A stretch of 64,000 bases of DNA from Chryseobacterium luquanense (lineage in GTDB: Bacteria > Bacteroidota > Bacteroidia > Flavobacteriales > Weeksellaceae), in the NCBI RefSeq assembly GCF_026460945.1, contig NZ_JAOVZV010000018.1, positions 90,358-154,357 on the forward strand, written 5' to 3'. The notes beneath the pieces are model-generated. The model ran no database searches and was not told where the DNA came from. It saw nothing but the letters and a program-made list of their open reading frames with translations. Positions 43,493 to 51,570 of the stretch are shown piece by piece. A program made the translations under genes and the position numbers. How positions within the stretch are numbered: the first letter of the stretch is position 1; the number at the start of each line of letters is the position of its first letter.

Positions 43493-44218
43493 TTAACTAT
43501 GTTCTGCCAATGTTTTTTTTATTGTCTCAAAAGCTGACAATTTTAAATCTTTCGGAGAGTCTGTCGGTTCTAGAATATCGTTGAAAAAAACCTTTACTTT
43601 TCCGGGATAACCTTTAGAATTATCAAAGGGAAACATTTCCTTTAAACCTATAAAAGTGAAAACCGCAATAGGAGAGTTGTGTTTTGATGAAAGTGTAAAT
43701 GCGCCGTCTTTAAATTCATCCAAAACAATAGAAGTATCATTCGGAACTCCGCCTTCCGGAAAAAGTACAATACTGTTGCCTTCTTCCATTTTTTCAGCGC
43801 ATCTTCTATACACATCGGCGCGACTTCTCGCACTTTTTCGGTCTACCATCACACATATTCTTTTATAAACCGTTCCAAAAATTGGGATTTTCACCAATTC
43901 TTTTTTTCCGACATAACAAAGAGGATGATTTGGAAATAAAATACACGGCAGCATAATATCCATAATCGAAGTGTGATTGGAAATCACAACATACTGTCTG
44001 TTTTTATCGATTTTTTTGTCGGTGAGATTAATGAGTTCGTATCGCAAACCCATTCCGAAAAACATTCCATAACACCAGATTCTGATGAGTTTATAAGCGT
44101 ATCTGTAATTTTTTTTGTTGAAAGACAAAATGTAAACAGGTATTCCCAAAACAATTGTAAGAACAAATGCTAAAATGAAAAGCCAGAATCTCCAGAGGTA
44201 ATTTAAAATTGTAGTCAC
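43493..44218 (-). CDS. plsC: 1-acyl-sn-glycerol-3-phosphate acyltransferase
   Basis: A 241-residue PlsC-type acyltransferase making phosphatidic acid. The N-terminal hydrophobic segment (about 10-30) is followed by the catalytic motif NHTSIMD (residues 81-87, H-x4-D) and a later FPEGGVPN motif that binds the acceptor phosphate. It lies three bases after gtrA, on the same strand. Confidence 0.9.
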   Translation of the reverse strand: MTTILNYLWRFWLFILAFVLTIVLGIPVYILSFNKKNYRYAYKLIRIWCYGMFFGMGLRYELINLTDKKIDKNRQYVVISNHTSIMDIMLPCILFPNHPLCYVGKKELVKIPIFGTVYKRICVMVDRKSARSRADVYRRCAEKMEEGNSIVLFPEGGVPNDTSIVLDEFKDGAFTLSSKHNSPIAVFTFIGLKEMFPFDNSKGYPGKVKVFFNDILEPTDSPKDLKLSAFETIKKTLAEHS

Positions 44219-44221
44219 AAA

Positions 44222-44680
44222 TCAACCGTTAAATATTACTTTTTTCTTTACCGAATAATTAAGAATGGAAACCAATAAAATTGCGGCAATCTTGCTGATC
44301 ATTTCCGGACTCAAGGTATAAAAAATTAAATCAATATTATCTTTAAATATAAAGCTGTAAAAAACTTGGAAGAAACTTAAACTTAATACGGTAGAAATAA
44401 GAGATACAACCATGAAGTAAGCAAACTCTTTTCGCTTGGAATGTTTTCCTCTTTCAAAAACAAACCAGATGCTCAGGAAATAATTAAATAAAATTCCGCA
44501 GCTTGTAGATAAAATATTACTTAGAGGATAGTGTATCCCGTGAAAATTCTGCTCCTGAGAAATAGCTTGTGGAAGATAAGTGCTGAAGATCTTGAAACTC
44601 CCGATTTCCACAATCGCACTGAGTCCGCCTGCAATGATAAAAAGTAATACCTGTTTGTGGCGTAGAAGTAGTGTTCTCAT
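44222..44680 (-). CDS. GtrA family membrane protein
   Basis: A 152-residue protein with four hydrophobic helices (about 9-26, 54-72, 84-108, 124-145) and the family pattern of FIIAGGLSAIVEIGSFKIF at the start and SILNYSVKKKVIF at the end. GtrA-like proteins are thought to move lipid-linked sugars across the membrane. It is probably co-transcribed with plsC. Confidence 0.88.
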   Translation of the reverse strand: MRTLLLRHKQVLLFIIAGGLSAIVEIGSFKIFSTYLPQAISQEQNFHGIHYPLSNILSTSCGILFNYFLSIWFVFERGKHSKRKEFAYFMVVSLISTVLSLSFFQVFYSFIFKDNIDLIFYTLSPEMISKIAAILLVSILNYSVKKKVIFNG

Positions 44681-44910
44681 TAATTTTAATAATACGCAAA
44701 TTTATAACTATATGTTAAACAGTGAAAAAAGTTGTTAAATTTTTTTTTCGTGTTGAAATAATTTCTAAATTTAATTTTCAGAACGAAAGAAACTGTACCT
44801 GATAAAAAACTCATTTTCAACTTTTTCTGTTGATGGTCTTTCTATCTTGTAATGCTTGATGAAAAGTACCTGCTCAAGTTTTTTTAAACCACATTAATCT
44901 AAATATTTGT

Positions 44911-45174
44911 ATGAAATCTCAAAACAAATACAGAAAATTTCAGCTTCAGCAACAAAATATTGAAGCTTTAGAAAAAGAAAATACTCGTTTCAAAAGAGTT
45001 TACTCGGAGTATGAAAATATGTCAGACGAACTTTGGAATCTGGAAAATTCAAACGATACTCCTATTCCAGATGACTTCATTAATGCGATGATGGTACAGA
45101 CTTCTTATCTTGAAGAAGAGATAGAAGACTGGTTGATACAATTCAATCAGAACAAAAACGAAATCAAAAGCTAA
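44911..45174 (+). CDS. Small coiled-coil protein of unknown function
   Basis: An 87-residue charged helical protein (LQQQNIEALEKENTRFKRVYSEYENM, then LEEEIEDWLIQFNQ) with a coiled-coil-like pattern in its first half. No signal or membrane segment. No family is recognised. It stands alone, divergent from gtrA, with a 230-base AT-rich spacer before it. Confidence 0.65.
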   Translation: MKSQNKYRKFQLQQQNIEALEKENTRFKRVYSEYENMSDELWNLENSNDTPIPDDFINAMMVQTSYLEEEIEDWLIQFNQNKNEIKS

Positions 45175-45260
45175 TTACGAAAATTTGTAAACTTTAAGAG
45201 AGTACTAAAATGCAGTACTCTTTTTGTGTTTGCATTTTTATGTTTTTAAATATGAATATT

Positions 45261-45632
45261 TTATTTTGTCTTAGATTTAAGATAATCAACTTCTTCTTTT
45301 AAATCTTTAATTTGTTGCTCATAAGCTGTTATAAGCTTTTTAGAAACATCAGAATACTCGTTAAAGATATTATCGTTGAAACCTTGAAATCCGTGCGCAT
45401 TATCTTTATTTTCTTGGTTAAAATTTTTTTGAGAATCTGTATCCATTAATTCATTTAGAGGGGTTTCTAAAATTTTAGAAATATCAACCAGTCTCTCTAC
45501 AGTAAGTTTTGTTTCGCCTGTTTCTATTTTTCGATAGGCTGAAGTACTGAGATCTAAATCATGAGCCATATTCTCATAAGAAAACCCTTTTTTACTGCGA
45601 ATTTCAGCTATCTTTTTTATAATCTTTTCCAT
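45261..45632 (-). CDS. XRE-family helix-turn-helix regulator
   Basis: A 123-residue protein. The start at 45632 is used; the long upstream extension in frame (to 45749) would be poorly conserved-looking and would cover the divergent operator region. The HTH_3 domain is at residues 1-60 (IAEIRSKKGFSYENMAHDLDLSTSAYRKIETGETKLTVERLVDISKIL). A C-terminal coiled coil (TAYEQQIKDLKEEVDYLKSK) probably gives dimers. It is divergent from the large effector-like lipoprotein. Two copies of TTTYCGTRAAA lie in the shared spacer, and are likely its binding sites. Confidence 0.9.
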   Translation of the reverse strand: MEKIIKKIAEIRSKKGFSYENMAHDLDLSTSAYRKIETGETKLTVERLVDISKILETPLNELMDTDSQKNFNQENKDNAHGFQGFNDNIFNEYSDVSKKLITAYEQQIKDLKEEVDYLKSKTK

Positions 45633-45646
45633 AATAGTGAAAATAT

Positions 45647-45677
45647 TTTTCGTAAAAGTAAATATTTTTCCGTGAAA
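45647..45677. promoter_or_regulatory. Tandem XRE operator
   Basis: TTTTCGTAAAA (45647-45657) and TTTCCGTGAAA (45667-45677) are imperfect palindromes of the same form (TTTYCGTRAAA), 20 bases apart, so on the same helix face. They lie between the XRE regulator and the lipoprotein gene. Confidence 0.6.
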
Positions 45678-45764
45678 GTGTATTGTCTTTATCTTAGAAA
45701 ATTTTATTCTTGCATAAATAATTCGAGATAAAAATATTTCGAATGACAAAACAAATATAAAAAG

Positions 45765-47789
45765 ATGAAAAAAACAACATTTTCTAAGTTGGCGGGTCTC
45801 GTCATCTTATTCTCAATGGTATTTCAATCCTGCAGGCAGGAAAATCTGATGATTGACCAGCAACAAGAATCAAAAAACAACTACAGTATTTCTGTGCTAG
45901 ATGGAGAGCAGCTTAAGAACAAGAAATTTCTTGCTAAAGAGGTAGGCAATATTCAGAAAAATTTCTTTAAAGAAATTAACCTTAATGGAAAATTGACATC
46001 TCCGCAAGATCCTCTGTTGGATGGTGCAATAATTGAAACTCAAAAAGTTTTGGAAATTACTAATGGTACGGAAAAAACTTACACGTTTCCAATATCAAGA
46101 ACGTATCCTAATAGTGTTATTGAAAATCTCGTTTTAAAAGAAAATTCAGATAATACCTATTCAGGCGTCTTAATGCAATACAGCTTAACTAAAGAGGAAA
46201 AAGAACAATATATAAGCGGACAAACAATAAATTTAGAAGGGAAAATTAAAACCTTTTCTATTAATAATATTTCCCTAGCAAGTAAAGGTGGCACGTATTC
46301 ATATTATGACGGCTGCTGGGAATATATATACGAAACTCATCCATGTGCAGGAACTGAACACCACGGGGTTGGTGCTTCGTGTCCTTTAGCAGGTACGCCC
46401 TCGCAAGCTCAACCTAATACAATAATTGCTGCCATCAACCATTGTGGAGAAGAATCTGGAGGCGGAGGTAGTGGCGGCGGATCAACAGGTCCTGGTGGCG
46501 GTGGTTCTTCTCCAGGTTCTGGAACTATTGGTGGTGGATCTGGAGGTGGAGGAGGCTCCACACAACCAACTAGTCCTTACAATACTTTTATGTTCATTTC
46601 TTATGATGATATGTATTTGCTCTGTTCAGAAGGAGATACTCAATGTGCAGTTAATTGGGCAAATATGTCAGGAACAGTATCGTTTTTAAATTCTTTGGGA
46701 AGAAATGGGATGAATCTTTCAGGGTATACTGATATTTTTATGGTTGTGAAAAATTATCTAATAGCCAATAATTTTTCCTCGACATCTCAAGTTTTTTTAA
46801 GTGATAGATTGAATGTAGTAGGCAATTGGTTTAGAGCACAGGATAATACAACTGAAGAAAAAAAATTGAACAATTACAAAATTGCAACATGGGCATTAAA
46901 TTTGTTAATGGAGGAAGATACTGAAGACGTTTCAAATTTTTTTAATAGAATTGATGCTTTACGTATAGCTTTAATTCAAAACAAAAATTTGCTGATAGAT
47001 ATACCATGTAGTGAATTGGATGATTGGCAATTGGTAGCACAACATAATGTTCCACAATCCGTAAAAGATAAATTGCAAAATATAAAAAACCAAACTAGCT
47101 GGTGGAGCAATTGGCAAATTACGGATTTAGATGATGGTGCTAGTACAAGAATAAATATGGATGTGTTTCCAATAAAAATAAACTCACTTCCAAATAATCC
47201 TAATAGTAATCAAAAATTTACACCTGAAGAATTTTTTAACTTTTTTAGGCTAAATTTAAATCAATTTGCTGAGAAATTTACTCCAATCGTTGATAGTTAT
47301 TATGGTATCAACGATACGAACTTATGGAATTCGTCAAATCCTTTGGGTTCACTTATTCATATTGAAATACCTTTTGATAATGGAACTGTAGTTTGTAGTG
47401 GTTTTGGTTCTAAGGCATGGGTGTTCTCAACAATAAAAGCTCCAATGAGTAATGGATATGATGGTGTACACCCCGTTGCAGGAAATAGGTTATTTGGCTA
47501 CTACATTGATCCTAATGATAGTACAATGTATTTATATACAAGAGGTGTTGATAGGGTTTCTCAAGTAGCAACAAGCAGTCCTAATCTAGCTAATTATCTA
47601 ATTGTAGCTTCTGCATTCTATGGCGCAGATCAGCTATGGACAGGTATGCAAAGTAAAGTATCAAAATATATAAATGATAATGGAGGAAGTGCTAACTCGC
47701 TTCCTGCGAAAACATATAGACCAAATTACACAAAAGTTAGAAATTATTTGAAAGGAAAAGCTGCTATAACCTCATTAGGATGTAATTAA
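45765..47789 (+). CDS. Large lipoprotein with glycine-rich linker, candidate polymorphic effector
   Basis: A 674-residue protein. Lipoprotein signal: MVFQSCRQE (Cys23). An N-terminal region (to about 190) is followed by a Cys-rich stretch (CWEYIYETHPCAGTEHHGVGASC) and a Gly/Ser-rich linker at about 228-270. A C-terminal region of about 400 residues follows, with a distinct end (HPVAGNRLFGYYIDPNDS, YTRGVDRVSQVATSS, ASAFYGADQLW, LKGKAAITSLGCN). A conserved-looking lipoprotein front, flexible glycine linker and variable C-terminus followed by small ORFs is the architecture of polymorphic toxins. I name no toxin family. No signal for a chaperone or secretion system is adjacent. Confidence 0.7.
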   Translation: MKKTTFSKLAGLVILFSMVFQSCRQENLMIDQQQESKNNYSISVLDGEQLKNKKFLAKEVGNIQKNFFKEINLNGKLTSPQDPLLDGAIIETQKVLEITNGTEKTYTFPISRTYPNSVIENLVLKENSDNTYSGVLMQYSLTKEEKEQYISGQTINLEGKIKTFSINNISLASKGGTYSYYDGCWEYIYETHPCAGTEHHGVGASCPLAGTPSQAQPNTIIAAINHCGEESGGGGSGGGSTGPGGGGSSPGSGTIGGGSGGGGGSTQPTSPYNTFMFISYDDMYLLCSEGDTQCAVNWANMSGTVSFLNSLGRNGMNLSGYTDIFMVVKNYLIANNFSSTSQVFLSDRLNVVGNWFRAQDNTTEEKKLNNYKIATWALNLLMEEDTEDVSNFFNRIDALRIALIQNKNLLIDIPCSELDDWQLVAQHNVPQSVKDKLQNIKNQTSWWSNWQITDLDDGASTRINMDVFPIKINSLPNNPNSNQKFTPEEFFNFFRLNLNQFAEKFTPIVDSYYGINDTNLWNSSNPLGSLIHIEIPFDNGTVVCSGFGSKAWVFSTIKAPMSNGYDGVHPVAGNRLFGYYIDPNDSTMYLYTRGVDRVSQVATSSPNLANYLIVASAFYGADQLWTGMQSKVSKYINDNGGSANSLPAKTYRPNYTKVRNYLKGKAAITSLGCN

Positions 47790-47794
47790 AAAAC

Positions 47795-48205
47795 ATGAAT
47801 ATCTTTAATAACATTTCAAAACTTTTAAGTATAATGTATATTAACATTTTTGTTAAAAATATATTGCAATTGTTTTTGGGGTATTTGTCAAATTCAAGTA
47901 GTGACATCAAGCTATACAAACTTTATAATTTACAGAATAGTGTTTATTCATATAAATATTTATTTCAATTAATTTTTATTTATGATTTCTTATTCTTAGG
48001 GGTTGTATTTTATTTACCTATGTATTTCATTCTTTACTTAATAATTAAAAGAATAGGGAATAATATTGGGTTTCAACTATTATATGTTTTTGTTATATAT
48101 TTTTTTATAGTTCTAATTTTGGGTAACTTTAATTATTTATTCACTTTGATAATAGTTTTAATGGGATTACTAAATTGGTATTTATTCAAGGTCTGGATAA
48201 AATGA
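47795..48205 (+). CDS. Small membrane protein directly after the effector-like gene, possible immunity protein
   Basis: A 136-residue, very AT-rich gene (more than the neighbours) starting five bases after the lipoprotein stop. Hydrophobic segments lie at about 21-33, 56-83, 92-108 and 110-130. No family is recognised. Its tight spacing behind a candidate effector suggests a membrane-located immunity protein, which is an inference only. Confidence 0.55.
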   Translation: MNIFNNISKLLSIMYINIFVKNILQLFLGYLSNSSSDIKLYKLYNLQNSVYSYKYLFQLIFIYDFLFLGVVFYLPMYFILYLIIKRIGNNIGFQLLYVFVIYFFIVLILGNFNYLFTLIIVLMGLLNWYLFKVWIK

Positions 48206-48239
48206 GAAAAACTTACACGTAAATAAATTTGAATTATAT

Positions 48240-49052
48240 ATGAAAAAAAAATATTTATTACTTCTAATGCCTTTCTTTATTGCTTGCAATAGTATTAAAG
48301 TAAAGGAAATCCCGATTTGGGATGTTACTCAGCGATTTGGTGGCAAGATTGAAAAAATTGAAATGATAAATTATCGGATTGAAACGTCTAATCTAAAATC
48401 TGACACTTTAAAAGAATCGGGAGTTATGATTTTTGATAAGAATAATAAGGTTGTAATACAAAATGAAAGAATTGGGAAATATTCTTCTGAAAAAAACTTT
48501 CAAAAAGATAATAAGTTATTTCAAAGCAAAACCACAATTAGAGGGGACAATGTGAATAAAGAAGTGTTTACTTATGATAAAAAAGGTAATGTATTGCAAT
48601 TTAACAGTTATGATAATAATATTTTAAGCACTTCCACTTCATATAAATATGATTCGAAAGGAAATCTTATTGAGAGAATAATCCATCATCCTAATTGGAA
48701 ATCAAATAAGAAACTAGTAGAAAATAGATCTTATAACTACAAATCAGGATATTATATTAGTACTGAAAATAATGAACCGGATTATTATAAAATATATTTT
48801 GATAAAAAAGGGTTTATTATTAAATATGATAGAGTTGATAAAAATGATGTTCTTATAAATTCATTTATGAAATATGAATATGACTCTAAAGGAAACTTAA
48901 CAAAGATGTGCATGATTGACAATAATGGGAAAGAATTTCATATCACCACTTATAAAACTACTTTCGATAATAAAGGAAATATAATTGAAAGAGAAAGATA
49001 TTTGGATAATAATTTGATTGAAAAAACAATTAATAAAATTACTTACCGATAA
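48240..49052 (+). CDS. Lipoprotein with YD/RHS-like repeats
   Basis: A 270-residue lipoprotein (FFIACNS, Cys16). It contains repeated units of the form YDSKGNLIE (YDKKGNVLQF, YKYDSKGNLIERI, YEYDSKGNLTKM, TTFDNKGNIIERE), like short YD/RHS repeats, with spacing of about 30-80 residues. It probably sits in the periplasmic or outer membrane leaflet. The gene is followed by a terminator-like hairpin that is repeated at 49664. The function is unknown; association with the candidate effector is positional. Confidence 0.65.
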   Translation: MKKKYLLLLMPFFIACNSIKVKEIPIWDVTQRFGGKIEKIEMINYRIETSNLKSDTLKESGVMIFDKNNKVVIQNERIGKYSSEKNFQKDNKLFQSKTTIRGDNVNKEVFTYDKKGNVLQFNSYDNNILSTSTSYKYDSKGNLIERIIHHPNWKSNKKLVENRSYNYKSGYYISTENNEPDYYKIYFDKKGFIIKYDRVDKNDVLINSFMKYEYDSKGNLTKMCMIDNNGKEFHITTYKTTFDNKGNIIERERYLDNNLIEKTINKITYR

Positions 49053-49055
49053 AAC

Positions 49056-49109
49056 AAACCGCAGGAATTTTCTGCGGCTTGTTTTTATTATAAAAATTTT
49101 TCTAATTTA
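49056..49109. repeat. Duplicated terminator-leader segment, copy 1
   Basis: A hairpin CCGCAG...CTGCGG followed by TTGTTTTTATT, then AAAATTTTTCTAA. A nearly identical block (about 50 of 55 bases) is at 49664-49718. It follows the YD-repeat lipoprotein gene and works as a terminator. Confidence 0.75.
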
Positions 49110-49113
49110 AAAA

Positions 49114-49650
49114 GTGAAAAAAATACTACATCTATTTTGCTTGTTTTTTATATTATCATGCAATTGGAAAACTGAGCCCATAACTGTTATAAAGCCTAAG
49201 AATAATATTTATGTAGATAGTTTGAAAAAATTTGAACCTTTAGAATATAAAGGCAAAATATCTGAAAAGTACTATACTTACCCTGGTATTTTTGATTGGT
49301 GGAGATACCCATTAGTGTATCCTTATGCAATTCAATGTATAGAATCTAATGATAAAGGACATTTAGTAAATGATTTAAATGTTAATTACAATAAAGGAGG
49401 AGGGGAAAGAGTAACAATAGGTGAATTTGATCAATTTATTTTTGATAAAAACTATTTTATAGGACAGAATGTAAAAGCTAATGATAAAGTTATAGAAGAA
49501 TATTTTATTTTTAAGTTTTCGGATGCTTCAATAAAAAAGATACAAGGCATTAAAAATTTACAAAAACAACTTGAAAAGATAAAATTTGGAAAAGAAATTA
49601 AATTTATTTCGATAAAAGAATATGGAAATCTTATATATCCTAAAGAATAG
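49114..49650 (+). CDS. Putative lipoprotein between duplicated leader segments
   Basis: A 178-residue lipoprotein starting at a GTG (49114), because this is the only start that gives the signal LFILSC (Cys16) in full. Mature part includes YTYPGIFDWWRYPLVYPYAIQCIESNDKGHLVNDL and a C-terminal Lys/Ile-rich half. No family is recognised. It lies between two near-identical 55-base segments, suggesting that the gene arose or was inserted by duplication within the island. Confidence 0.6.
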   Translation: MKKILHLFCLFFILSCNWKTEPITVIKPKNNIYVDSLKKFEPLEYKGKISEKYYTYPGIFDWWRYPLVYPYAIQCIESNDKGHLVNDLNVNYNKGGGERVTIGEFDQFIFDKNYFIGQNVKANDKVIEEYFIFKFSDASIKKIQGIKNLQKQLEKIKFGKEIKFISIKEYGNLIYPKE

Positions 49651-49663
49651 GATTATGATTTAA

Positions 49664-49718
49664 AAACCGCAGAAATTTTCTGCGGTTTGTTTTTATTTGG
49701 AAAATTTTTCTAAATTTA
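49664..49718. repeat. Duplicated terminator-leader segment, copy 2
   Basis: Same block as 49056-49109; hairpin arms AAACCGCAG and CTGCGGTTT, then TTTTTATT. It differs by a few bases that keep the stem, and precedes the 240-residue gene. Confidence 0.75.
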
Positions 49719-49739
49719 CTTTAATAAAAAATACAAATT

Positions 49740-50462
49740 ATGTCAAAAAATGAAACTGGGCATGCAAAAAATATTGCAAATGCCAATTTATTATGCACAC
49801 ACATTATAGAGCTTGGTGCTAAATATAATCCCAGCAATCAAAAACTACTTCTTGCAAATCTTCAAAATATTTATAGCACTGCCTTTACACATCAGGAGAT
49901 TGTAAATAATTCTGTTGCACCTTATTCTCTTGCAGTAGATCATAGAGAAAAGCTTTTTGCACCGGTAAGTAAAAAAATTACCAAACTAAGAAAAATGTAT
50001 AAAGCTACAGAAGGCGTCACAGCAGCTCAGCTGGAAGATTTTATGACCATTGCAAGAAGGTTGAAAGGGATTAAAAAAGTTAGCCCTCTCGTTACTACAG
50101 ATCCAAGCGAAGAAAATAATCAGATTTCCGCTTCACAAATGAGCTATGATCAGCGTACGAATAATTATGATTTATTGATTTCGTTATTAGAAAGCACTCC
50201 GGGTTACACTCCTAACGAAACAGAATACCAGGTTGCAACACTTAAACAGGAAAAAACGGATATGTTACAGGCAACGCAATCGGTATCAGATTTTTTTATT
50301 CCTTTAAATACCGCCCGCACCGTAAGAAATAATACTGTTTACAATTCAGAAGATAATTTAGTAGATACTTTCAATAAAGCCAAAGATTATTTGTTCACCA
50401 TTCTTGATGGAAACTCGCCACAGTACAAGGCAATCTCAAAAATTAAATTTAAAAAGCCATAA
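49740..50462 (+). CDS. Conserved-looking helical protein of unknown function
   Basis: A 240-residue soluble, mainly helical protein. The N-terminal half has HAKNIANANLLCTHIIELGAKYNPSNQKLLLANLQNIY, then SKKITKLRKMYKATEGV and ISASQMSYDQRTNNYDLLISLLESTPGYTPNE. No signal or membrane segment and no recognised family. GC content and codon use look closer to the core genes than to the island before it. It ends in a clear terminator. Confidence 0.65.
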   Translation: MSKNETGHAKNIANANLLCTHIIELGAKYNPSNQKLLLANLQNIYSTAFTHQEIVNNSVAPYSLAVDHREKLFAPVSKKITKLRKMYKATEGVTAAQLEDFMTIARRLKGIKKVSPLVTTDPSEENNQISASQMSYDQRTNNYDLLISLLESTPGYTPNETEYQVATLKQEKTDMLQATQSVSDFFIPLNTARTVRNNTVYNSEDNLVDTFNKAKDYLFTILDGNSPQYKAISKIKFKKP

Positions 50463-50482
50463 AAGCTACTTCAAAAATAAAT

Positions 50483-50513
50483 AAAGCTTATGCAAAAATG
50501 CATAAGCTTTATG
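50483..50513 (+). terminator. Terminator hairpin
   Basis: Arms AAAGCTTATGC (50483-50493) and GCATAAGCTTT (50500-50510), loop AAAAAT. The short T-run after it is weak. The rest of the gap to 50703 shows nothing that I recognise. Confidence 0.65.
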
Positions 50514-50703
50514 ATAAAATAAACTAAGGCTTCTCTAAAACTATACATCTATCTGTAAAAATAAATAAGACATTCTCTGAATTTATTAATGCATAATCTA
50601 AAATAGATAAGACATCCGCCAGATAGTAAATAATATATCTCATACCAATAATCTCTTATTTTAAAAGATAAATTCATAATTTAGCACTCTTAAAAATAGA
50701 AAT

Positions 50704-51555
50704 ATGGTTGCTATTGTTGATAGTGGTTCTACTAAATCTGACTGGGTAATCTTGGATGACTTTAAAAATGTTTTCCTAAAAACCGAAACCATTGGTTTCA
50801 ACCCAAACTTTATCAGCAAAGAGCTTATTGTACCCGAAATCGAAAAAAACAAAAGTTTACAGTCGGTAAAAAATTCAATTACCAAGATTTTTTTCTATGG
50901 TTCAGGATGTGGTGTGAAACAAAACTGCCAAACGATTGAAGAAGAAGTAGGGAAAGTTTTTACCAATGCAAAAATCGTTGTAAAAGAAGACCTTTATGCT
51001 GCTGCTTATGCTGCTTATAATGGTAAACCGACTATTGTTTGTATCTTAGGAACAGGTTCTAACTCGTGTTATTTCGATGGAGAAAATTTAAGTATAAAAC
51101 TTCCTTCATTAGGTTATCTTATGGGTGACGAAGGAAGCGGAAGTGCTATTGGAAAACAATTGGTACGTAGATTCTTTATGCAGAAACTTCCCCAAGATTT
51201 ACATCTCGAATTTAAAGAAACTTACGGCTTGACGATTGATGAAGCATTGAAAAATATGTATCACACGACTAGACCGAATGCTTATTTAGCTGATTTCAAT
51301 AAATTTGTGGTCGAAAGAAAAGATCATCCTTACTTCCAGGAAATGGTTTTGGAAGAGATGAAAAATTTCTTCGATTATCAGGTTCTTCCTTATGAAGAAT
51401 CCCAAAATGCCGAGATTAATTTCATCGGTTCTATTGCTTATTATTACGAAAATATTTTACGTTCTGCGGCGTCAGAACTCAATTTGAATGTGGGACATAT
51501 CGTACAGAAACCAATCGAAAGCTTGGTTGATTACCACATTAAATATATACTTTAA
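50704..51555 (+). CDS. BadF/BadG-type ATPase, N-acetylglucosamine kinase-like
   Basis: A 283-residue ASKHA-fold kinase. Phosphate-binding motifs are DSGSTKSDW near the N-terminus and ILGTGSNSCYFDGENLSIKLPSLGYLMGDEGSGSAIG in the middle; the latter is typical of N-acetylglucosamine kinase-like members of the BadF/BadG/BcrA/BcrD family. It probably phosphorylates an amino sugar in peptidoglycan recycling. It is 15 bases before the malic enzyme gene. Confidence 0.85.
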   Translation: MVAIVDSGSTKSDWVILDDFKNVFLKTETIGFNPNFISKELIVPEIEKNKSLQSVKNSITKIFFYGSGCGVKQNCQTIEEEVGKVFTNAKIVVKEDLYAAAYAAYNGKPTIVCILGTGSNSCYFDGENLSIKLPSLGYLMGDEGSGSAIGKQLVRRFFMQKLPQDLHLEFKETYGLTIDEALKNMYHTTRPNAYLADFNKFVVERKDHPYFQEMVLEEMKNFFDYQVLPYEESQNAEINFIGSIAYYYENILRSAASELNLNVGHIVQKPIESLVDYHIKYIL

Positions 51556-51570
51556 AAAAAGAAAAATTCT

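Noticed and set aside
45633..45749. N-terminal extension of the XRE regulator
   Set aside because: It would cover the tandem operator and start within 16 bases of the divergent gene; the HTH domain starts at 45632.
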